Source: Mycetohabitans endofungorum
GTDB lineage: Bacteria; Pseudomonadota; Gammaproteobacteria; Burkholderiales; Burkholderiaceae
Direction: 5' to 3'
Assembly: GCF_037477895.1 (NCBI RefSeq)
Contig: NZ_CP132744.1
Coordinates: 2,170,001-2,234,000 of the forward strand
DNA: 64,000 nucleotides
Position numbers and translations under genes: made by a program. Below the pieces are notes generated by a model, which did not search any database, was not told the DNA's origin, and saw only the letters and a program-made list of their open reading frames with translations. Numbering within the stretch: the first letter of the stretch is position 1; the number at the start of each line of letters is the position of its first letter. Of this stretch, positions 57,675-64,000 are shown in pieces.

Positions 57675-59786
57675 GTGGCCCGCAAAACTCCCATCGAGCG
57701 CTACCGGAACATAGGCATCAGCGCTCATATTGACGCCGGCAAGACGACGACCACCGAGCGCATTCTCTTCTACACCGGCGTGAGCCACAAGATGGGTGAA
57801 GTGCACGAGGGCGCCGCGACGATGGACTGGATGGAGCAAGAGCAGGAACGCGGCATCACCATCACGTCAGCGGCGACCACGGCGTTCTGGAAAGGCATGG
57901 CGGGCAACTACCCGGAACACCGGATCAATATTATCGACACCCCCGGGCACGTGGACTTCACGATCGAGGTCGAACGCTCGATGCGCGTGCTCGATGGCGC
58001 ATGCATGGTGTACGACTCGGTCGGCGGTGTTCAGCCGCAATCGGAAACGGTGTGGCGCCAGGCCAATAAGTACAAAGTACCGCGCATCGCGTTCGTCAAT
58101 AAAATGGACCGTGTCGGCGCGGACTTTTTCCGCGTGCAGCGGCAGATCAGCGAACGGCTGCGCGGCGTCGCGGTGCCGATCCAGATTCCGATCGGCGCGG
58201 AAGACCATTTCCAGGGCGTCATCGATCTGGTCAAAATGAAGGCGATTATTTGGGACGAGGACAGTCTTGGCGTGAAATTCGAGTACCGGGACATCCCGGC
58301 CGATCTGGCCAAGCTCGCGCAAGAATGGCACGACAAGATGGTCGAGGCGGCCGCGGAAGCCAGCGAGGCGCTGCTCGAAAAATACCTCAACGACCATCAT
58401 TCGCTGACCGAACAAGAGATTAAGGATGCACTGCGCAAGCGCACGATCGCCAATGAGATCGTGCCGATGCTATGCGGCAGTGCGTTTAAGAATAAAGGCG
58501 TGCAGGCAATGCTCGACGCTGTCATCGATTACCTACCCTCACCGGTCGATGTGCCGGCGATCCTCGGCCACACGCCGGACGACGAACAGGCCGAGCGGCA
58601 TCCGGCCGACAACGAACCGTTCTCCGCGCTGGCGTTTAAGATTATGACGGACCCGTTCGTCGGCCAGCTGATCTTCTTCCGCGTGTACTCAGGGGTCGTC
58701 AACTCAGGCGACACCGTGCTCAATTCGACCAAAAACAAGCGAGAGCGGGTCGGCCGTATCCTACAAATGCACGCGAACGAGCGAACCGAGATCAAGGAGG
58801 TGCGCGCCGGCGACATCGCCGCCGCAGTCGGCCTGAAAGAGGCGACCACTGGCGATACGCTGTGCGACCCGAACAACGTAATCATCTTGGAGCGGATGAT
58901 CTTCCCGGAGCCGGTGATCTCGCAGGCCGTCGAGCCGAAGACAAAGGCTGACCAGGAAAAGATGGGTATCGCATTGAACCGCCTCGCGCAAGAGGATCCG
59001 TCGTTCCGTGTCAAGACCGACGAGGAGTCAGGCCAGACGATCATCTCTGGCATGGGCGAGTTGCACCTGGAAATCCTGGTCGATCGGATGAGGCGCGAAT
59101 TCAACGTCGAGGCGACGGTTGGCAAGCCCCAGGTGGCCTATCGCGAGACGGTACGCAACGCGGTGCAGGACGTCGAGGGTAAGTTCGTCAAGCAGTCCGG
59201 CGGCCGCGGCCAATACGGGCACGCGGTGATCACACTGGAGCCGCAGCCGCACGGCAAGGGCTATGAATTCGTCGATGCGATCAAGGGCGGCGTGATTCCG
59301 CGCGAGTTCATCCCGGCAGTGGACCGGGGCATTCGTGAAGCCATGCAGGCTGGCGTGCTGGCGGGCTATCCAGTCGTGGACATCAAAGTGACGCTGACGT
59401 TCGGCTCATACCACGACGTAGACTCGAACGAAAACGCGTTCCGAATGGCCGGCTCGATCGCGTTCAAGGAAGGCATGCGGCGCGCGCGGCCCGTGTTGCT
59501 CGAGCCGATGGTGGCGGTCGAGGTCGAAACGCCAGAGGATTTCATGGGCAACGTAATGGGCGATTTGTCCAGCCGCCGCGGTATCGTCCAGGGCATGGAG
59601 GACCTCGCGGGGGGAGGCGGCAAGGTGGTGCGCTCCGAAGTGCCGCTGGCCGAAATGTTCGGCTATTCGACCACGTTGCGCTCGCTAACACAGGGGCGCG
59701 CGACCTATACGATGGAGTTCAAGCACTACGCGGAAAGTCCGCAGAATGTCGCCGACGCTGTCATCAACGCGAAGTCGGCACGCTGA
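57675..59786 (+). CDS. fusA: Elongation factor G, stand-alone copy
   Basis: EF-G drives ribosomal translocation and, with RRF, recycling. The 703-residue protein starts with GTG at 57675 ([13 protein letters not shown]) after an AAGGAG; the frame upstream of this is not used. GTPase motifs [17 protein letters not shown] and NKMD are present; domain IV is normal ([10 protein letters not shown]). It is not next to rpsL/rpsG/tuf, so this is probably a second EF-G gene. Confidence 0.95.
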   Translation: MARKTPIERYRNIGISAHIDAGKTTTTERILFYTGVSHKMGEVHEGAATMDWMEQEQERGITITSAATTAFWKGMAGNYPEHRINIIDTPGHVDFTIEVERSMRVLDGACMVYDSVGGVQPQSETVWRQANKYKVPRIAFVNKMDRVGADFFRVQRQISERLRGVAVPIQIPIGAEDHFQGVIDLVKMKAIIWDEDSLGVKFEYRDIPADLAKLAQEWHDKMVEAAAEASEALLEKYLNDHHSLTEQEIKDALRKRTIANEIVPMLCGSAFKNKGVQAMLDAVIDYLPSPVDVPAILGHTPDDEQAERHPADNEPFSALAFKIMTDPFVGQLIFFRVYSGVVNSGDTVLNSTKNKRERVGRILQMHANERTEIKEVRAGDIAAAVGLKEATTGDTLCDPNNVIILERMIFPEPVISQAVEPKTKADQEKMGIALNRLAQEDPSFRVKTDEESGQTIISGMGELHLEILVDRMRREFNVEATVGKPQVAYRETVRNAVQDVEGKFVKQSGGRGQYGHAVITLEPQPHGKGYEFVDAIKGGVIPREFIPAVDRGIREAMQAGVLAGYPVVDIKVTLTFGSYHDVDSNENAFRMAGSIAFKEGMRRARPVLLEPMVAVEVETPEDFMGNVMGDLSSRRGIVQGMEDLAGGGGKVVRSEVPLAEMFGYSTTLRSLTQGRATYTMEFKHYAESPQNVADAVINAKSAR

Positions 59787-59798
59787 GCCCCGCCCTCC

Positions 59799-60068
59799 AT
59801 GACGCATGCCCCTTCCCGCGCCGCGGCGCTGTCGGGCATGCTGCGCGCCGCGGCGTGCGACCCGCTGCGACACCATGCGATCGACGAATGGCAGTGTAGA
59901 ACGTTCGGGCGGCGAGAGAACGTGCGTTTTCACGACGGCGTACTGCTGCTGATCACGCAGGTCGGCCACACCACCGATCAGCGATCGCTCGAGCTGACCG
60001 ACGATGCGCGGGTGCGGCGCTTTATCGGGTGGGCGGCGCGAGCGCCGGACCAAAGCCGTCTAGAATAG
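59799..60068 (+). CDS. Hypothetical protein, 89 residues
   Basis: A small frame between fusA and the exporter (start 12 bp after fusA). Sequence MTHAPSRAAALSGMLRAAAC then DPLRHHAIDEWQCRTFGR has mixed, protein-like composition and codon use consistent with the neighbours, but no domain I know. The start lacks an obvious ribosome-binding site. It may be translated with fusA, or be spurious. Confidence 0.42.
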   Translation: MTHAPSRAAALSGMLRAAACDPLRHHAIDEWQCRTFGRRENVRFHDGVLLLITQVGHTTDQRSLELTDDARVRRFIGWAARAPDQSRLE

Positions 60069-60099
60069 CGGCTTGTGTTGCGAAACCGTCAGATTGCCC

Positions 60100-61548
60100 A
60101 TGTCCGGATCCTCGTCTCGGCCCATCCGCCACACCGTTACACCGGAGCGCAAGCTAACCATCATGCTGTGGCTGGTCGCGACGGGATTCTTCATGCAGGC
60201 GCTAGACACGACGATCGTCAATACCGCGCTGCCGGCCATGGCGCACAGCCTCGGCGAATCGGCATTGCGGATGCAGTCCGTGGTGATTGCGTACTCGCTG
60301 ACGATGGCGTTGATGATTCCGATTTCTGGCTTCTTGGCCGACCGATTCGGCACGCGACGCGTGTTCTTTAGCGCCATCCTCGTTTTTACCCTCGGCTCAC
60401 TAATGTGCGCGAACGCGTCGGCCCTGTGGCAACTCGTCGCCTCGCGTGTGGTGCAGGGGATAGGCGGTGCGATGCTGCTGCCCGTCGGACGGCTTGCCGT
60501 GCTGCGCAGCTTTCCACGCGAGCGCTACCTGCCAGCCCTGAGCTTTGTGGCGATTCCCGGACTGGTCGGGCCATTGATCGGGCCAACGCTAGGCGGCTGG
60601 CTGACCGACGTCGCGTCATGGCATTGGATATTCTTGATCAACGTGCCGGTCGGCCTGGCGGGCTGCATCGCGACGGCGCTGTTCATGCTCGGTGAACCGC
60701 TGGACAAAGTCGGGCGCTTCGACGTGAAGGGCTACTTGTTGCTCGCCGTGGCCATGCTAGCATTGACGCTGGCATTGGACGGGCTGGCCGAGTTGCGGCT
60801 GACGCACGCGCTCGTGCTGATATTGCTGGTGCTGGCCTTCGCGTGCCTGTCGGCATACGGACTGCACGCGACGCGCAGCCCGCACCCACTGTTCTCGCTC
60901 GAGTTGTTCCGTATTCACACGTTCAGCGTCGGCCTGCTGGGTAATCTATTTGCGCGCATCGGCAGCGGCGCGATGCCCTATCTGTTGCCGCTGCTGCTGC
61001 AGGTGAGCCTCGGCTACACGCCGTTTCATGCGGGTCTAATGATGCTGCCAGTGGCCGCGGCCGGCATGGTGTCCAAGCGCATTGTCACGGCGTTGATCAT
61101 GCGCCACGGCTACCGCCACGTGCTACTGACTAACACCGTCCTGCTCGGGGCAACCATGGCCAGCTTTGCACTGATGTCGCCGGATCAACCGCTGTGGGTC
61201 CGGCTCGTACAACTGGCGATCTTCGGCGGCGTGAATTCGATGCAATTTACCGCGATGAATACGTTGACGCTGAAAGACCTTGGACGTGAAGGGGCAAGTA
61301 GCGGCAACAGCCTGTTTTCCCTTGTGCAAATGCTGTCGATGAGCCTGGGGGTCACCATCGCCGGCGCGCTGCTCGCCACATTCACGGCGCTGTTCGGACA
61401 CATCGCGCCATCGCAGACGCTGCCGGCATTTCATGCGACATTCGTCTGCATCGGCGTGATCACCGCGTTATCCGCGTGGATCTTCGGACAGTTGGCGCCG
61501 GACGTGCGCAGCACGGGAAGGCACGATAGCGATGCCAGGACCCTCTGA
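60100..61548 (+). CDS. DHA2-type drug:proton antiporter (MFS, EmrB/QacA family)
   Basis: A 482-residue transporter with about 14 predicted membrane helices. The start MSGSSSRPIRHTVTP precedes helix 1, and the family motif LDTTIVNTALPAMA is at about residues 35-50; GFLADRFGTRRVF is the MFS loop 2-3 signature. EmrB/QacA homologues export hydrophobic drugs, dyes or fatty acids; the substrate here is unknown. The frame's TTG start at 60073 is rejected. No membrane-fusion partner (EmrA) is adjacent. Confidence 0.88.
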   Translation: MSGSSSRPIRHTVTPERKLTIMLWLVATGFFMQALDTTIVNTALPAMAHSLGESALRMQSVVIAYSLTMALMIPISGFLADRFGTRRVFFSAILVFTLGSLMCANASALWQLVASRVVQGIGGAMLLPVGRLAVLRSFPRERYLPALSFVAIPGLVGPLIGPTLGGWLTDVASWHWIFLINVPVGLAGCIATALFMLGEPLDKVGRFDVKGYLLLAVAMLALTLALDGLAELRLTHALVLILLVLAFACLSAYGLHATRSPHPLFSLELFRIHTFSVGLLGNLFARIGSGAMPYLLPLLLQVSLGYTPFHAGLMMLPVAAAGMVSKRIVTALIMRHGYRHVLLTNTVLLGATMASFALMSPDQPLWVRLVQLAIFGGVNSMQFTAMNTLTLKDLGREGASSGNSLFSLVQMLSMSLGVTIAGALLATFTALFGHIAPSQTLPAFHATFVCIGVITALSAWIFGQLAPDVRSTGRHDSDARTL

Positions 61549-61704
61549 GCAGCACACTGCAGATTGGCGGGGTGACCGCATCGATTGCGGTACAGGTGGC
61601 GGGCCACCTAATGGTGCTGTGTGCAGACATCGACTGGAATGGCACGTCGCTCGCGTAGGAGCGACGCGTTGCGGGTACGCGCACGGCGATGCCGCGCGCG
61701 AGCT

Positions 61705-62289
61705 TCACACGCCGAAGTTCTTGGCGGCGAAATCCCAGTTCACGACGTTCCAGAACGCCTCGACAAACTTCGGACGTGCGTTGCGATAGTCGATGTAATA
61801 CGCATGCTCCCAGACGTCCAACGTCAGTAGCGGCGTGGCGTCGGTCGTCAACGGCGTAGCGGCGTTGCTGGTCGAGACGATGTCCAGCGAGCCATCGGCC
61901 TTCTTCACGAGCCAGGCCCAGCCCGAGCCGAACGTGCCGACCGCCACCTTTGTGAAAGCTTCCTTGAATGCGTCGTACGAGCCCCACTTCGCGTTAATCG
62001 CGTCACCGAGTTTGCCGGTCGGCGCGCCGCCGCCCTGCGGCGACAGACTGTTCCAGAAAAACGTGTGGTTCCACACTTGTGCTGCGTTGTTAAAGATGCC
62101 GCCCGACGATTTCTTGACGATCTCTTCCAGCGACAGGTTCTCGAACGCCGTACCCGGGATCAGGTTGTTCAGGTTCGTCACATAGGCCTGGTGGTGTTTG
62201 CCGTAGTGGAATTCCAGCGTCTCTTCCGAGATGTGCGGAGCCAGCGCATTCTTCGCGAACGGCAGGGGGGGGAGCGTATGTTGTGCCAT
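61705..62289 (-). CDS. sodB: Superoxide dismutase, Fe/Mn type
   Basis: Sod dismutates superoxide. The 194-residue protein begins [20 protein letters not shown]. Metal ligands are H28, H75, D158 and H162 in the usual positions; the [11 protein letters not shown] block is typical of iron enzymes. The frame extends upstream to 62346, but the family start is at 62289. It lies between the exporter and xseA. Confidence 0.95.
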   Translation of the reverse strand: MAQHTLPPLPFAKNALAPHISEETLEFHYGKHHQAYVTNLNNLIPGTAFENLSLEEIVKKSSGGIFNNAAQVWNHTFFWNSLSPQGGGAPTGKLGDAINAKWGSYDAFKEAFTKVAVGTFGSGWAWLVKKADGSLDIVSTSNAATPLTTDATPLLTLDVWEHAYYIDYRNARPKFVEAFWNVVNWDFAAKNFGV

Positions 62290-62491
62290 CGTGCAAACTT
62301 CCTTTATAACGGATTGGGGACCAGGGAGAGTCATGCTGCCGAGCATTCGATTCTAGGTGAGTTGGAATAACCTCGCAAATCGTCGGCCCTTTATGCGCAG
62401 CATTGCTTTGCTTGTTCCTGTAAATGAGTCAGAACTGCTCGGCAGTGCACGATCCTGCGCGACAGCCAGCGCCGATATCGCCAACGCCGCC

Positions 62492-63868
62492 CTAGAATTC
62501 CTCATCCAGGCGAGGCTGTACTTGCGCAATGCCGAGATCCGCGCTGCCGTGCGCGAGGTGCACCGTTACGCGGCGACCGGGTTTGAGCGCGTCCGGCGCG
62601 CGCACCGCCGCGCCGCTGTGTGGGTCGATCAGCGCCGCATAACCGCGCTCAAGCGTGCGCCGCGGACTGAGCAACTCGGTGCGAGCGGCCAGCTCGGATA
62701 CCTGCGCGCGTCGACGCTCGTGCTGCCTGCGCAGTGCATCGCCCAGGCGCTGCCCGAGCCGCTGCACACGTTCGGCCGCCCGCTCCATGTCGGGTCGGCT
62801 GCGCCGCCAGCGCAACTGAACCATCGTCAGCTGCGCGCGCGCATCCCGCACCGGACGCGCGCCGGCCGAGCACAACCGCAGCGACAGTTGCCGCAGGTGC
62901 TGGCGCTGCCTGGCGATCCGCTCAGCCGGGCTCACAAGCCGGCGCGCAAGCCAGTCCAACTGCTGCGCGCGCCGCTCCATCATCCGGCCGAAGCCACGCG
63001 CCAGCGCCGCGTGGCGCTGGTCCAACTCGCGCAATAACACGGCGCGCTGCTCACTGACCAGTTCCGCTGCCGCCGTCGGCGTCGGCGCGCGGACATCAGC
63101 GGCGAAGTCGGCAATCGTGAAATCGGTTTCGTGCCCGACGCCGGACACGATCGGCAACACACTAGAGGCGATTGCCCGCGCGAGCGATTCGTCGTTGAAC
63201 GCCCACAAGTCCTCGATCGAACCACCGCCGCGGCACACGATCAGCACATCGACTTCGGCACGGCGGTTGGCCGTGCCGATCATCGCCGCGACGCGCGCGG
63301 CCGCCTCAGCGCCCTGCACCGGCGCCGGGTAGACGATGACCGGCACATGGGGGGCGCGCCGTGCAAGCGTGGTCAACACATCGCGCAGCGCCGCAGCTTG
63401 CAGCGACGTGACGATACCGATGGTGCGCGGGTGCGACGGCAACGCGCGCTTGCGCTCAGCGGCGAACAGACCCTCGGCCTCAAGCTGCGCTTTCAGCTTC
63501 AGAAACGCTTCGTACAGGCGGCCTTGCCCGGTGCGTCGGACCGCCTCCACGTTCAGTTGCAACTCGCCGCGCGGCTCGTACATCGTCACCGTGGCGCGAA
63601 CCTCGATCCGGTCGCCCTCGCGCGGCGTGAACTGTGCATATTGGGCACGGCCACGGAACATCACGCAACGAATCTGCGCACAATCGTCCTTGATCGAGAA
63701 ATACCAATGGCCGCTGGCTGCCCGCGTAAAGTTCGAGACTTCGCCGGCGATCCAGGCGAGCGCAAACGCACGCTCGAGCAGGGTGCCGATCGCGCGATTC
63801 AAGGCGGACACGGAAATCACCGCGTCGCCGCCGACAAAGGGGGCCGAGGGAGAAAATTCTGCTGTCAT
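62492..63868 (-). CDS. xseA: Exodeoxyribonuclease VII large subunit
   Basis: XseA is the catalytic subunit of exonuclease VII. The 458-residue product has the N-terminal OB-fold (about residues 15-110: [21 protein letters not shown]), the central catalytic domain with [17 protein letters not shown] and [28 protein letters not shown], and a long coiled-coil C-terminal segment rich in Arg. xseB is not adjacent. The stop at 62492 faces sodB on the same strand. Confidence 0.94.
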   Translation of the reverse strand: MTAEFSPSAPFVGGDAVISVSALNRAIGTLLERAFALAWIAGEVSNFTRAASGHWYFSIKDDCAQIRCVMFRGRAQYAQFTPREGDRIEVRATVTMYEPRGELQLNVEAVRRTGQGRLYEAFLKLKAQLEAEGLFAAERKRALPSHPRTIGIVTSLQAAALRDVLTTLARRAPHVPVIVYPAPVQGAEAAARVAAMIGTANRRAEVDVLIVCRGGGSIEDLWAFNDESLARAIASSVLPIVSGVGHETDFTIADFAADVRAPTPTAAAELVSEQRAVLLRELDQRHAALARGFGRMMERRAQQLDWLARRLVSPAERIARQRQHLRQLSLRLCSAGARPVRDARAQLTMVQLRWRRSRPDMERAAERVQRLGQRLGDALRRQHERRRAQVSELAARTELLSPRRTLERGYAALIDPHSGAAVRAPDALKPGRRVTVHLAHGSADLGIAQVQPRLDEEF

Positions 63869-64000
63869 CGGGCGGTATTGGGGAACGGGAGGCTCCGCTA
63901 CGGTCCGGCGGGGCCGCAGCTGTCCACACAGTCGATTCTACCGGTCTTTGCGCCGCACCGGCCGGCCGTCTCCGTGCGGCAGCGTCAAACCTTTGCCACG

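Overview
The window looks like a chromosomal core segment of a Burkholderiaceae betaproteobacterium (Burkholderia, Paraburkholderia or Mycetohabitans type). The evidence is GC-rich codon use with strong GC3, Burkholderia-style gene sets (ilvD next to a LysR gene, DUF2486-holC-pepA-lptFG, the cysI-DUF934-cysHDN block, radC-rpmB-rpmG, ClpS-ClpA) and the sequences of RibF, Icd and LspA. Genus is my inference from family resemblance, not from a database search. There is no prophage, insertion sequence or CRISPR array. Scattered relics (a cytochrome c stump, a broken antitoxin gene, gene-poor decayed patches) suggest a genome undergoing some reduction.

Layout. 1-8.5 kb: 5' part of lgt, a LysR regulator divergent from ilvD, a cytochrome c relic, then DUF2486, holC and pepA facing away from lptF-lptG. 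8.5-16.4 kb: sulfate assimilation and siroheme block (cbiX-like chelatase; cobA, cysN, cysD, cysH, DUF934 and cysI on the minus strand) with a CysB-like regulator reading away from it. 16.5-16.8 kb: a tRNA-Leu(CAA) gene interrupted by a 235-nt group I intron, the most notable object in the window. 17-23.6 kb: a CNNM/CorC-type membrane protein, an RsuA-type pseudouridine synthase, a small membrane protein, an NAD-dependent epimerase-like protein, a ferredoxin-reductase fusion and argD, preceded by a possible small RNA with its own promoter and terminator. 23.7-27.4 kb: livHMGF branched-chain amino-acid ABC transporter without livK. 27.4-28.5 kb: decayed DNA and a broken RHH antitoxin gene.

28.5-41.2 kb: ispH and an FKBP-type isomerase, radC, rpmB-rpmG, the de novo NAD genes nadB, nadC and nadA, an acyl desaturase, an MscS-type channel, an RsmB-like RNA methyltransferase with purN, and ribF. 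41.4-50.3 kb: ileS-lspA-coaBC, a luciferase-like oxidoreductase, dut, and clpS-clpA on the other strand. 50.8-54 kb: a cold-shock protein, a TonB-dependent copper receptor with a DUF2946 gene, and an array of small hairpins. 54-64 kb: icd, a heptanucleotide repeat tract, an RluE-like pseudouridine synthase, a small Lys/His/Ala-rich exported protein, a DUF192 protein, a stand-alone EF-G gene, a DHA2 drug exporter, sodB and xseA.

Most genes are housekeeping. The strongest functional grouping is sulfur assimilation: CysD/CysN make APS, CysH (with four [4Fe-4S] cysteines, hence APS-type) reduces it to sulfite, and CysI with siroheme reduces sulfite to sulfide. CobA and the CbiX-like chelatase supply two of the three siroheme steps. 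The most unusual feature is the intron in tRNA-Leu(CAA). It sits at the same 34/35 position as the cyanobacterial tRNA-Leu(UAA) intron, but with a C-G instead of a U.G pair at the 5' splice site.
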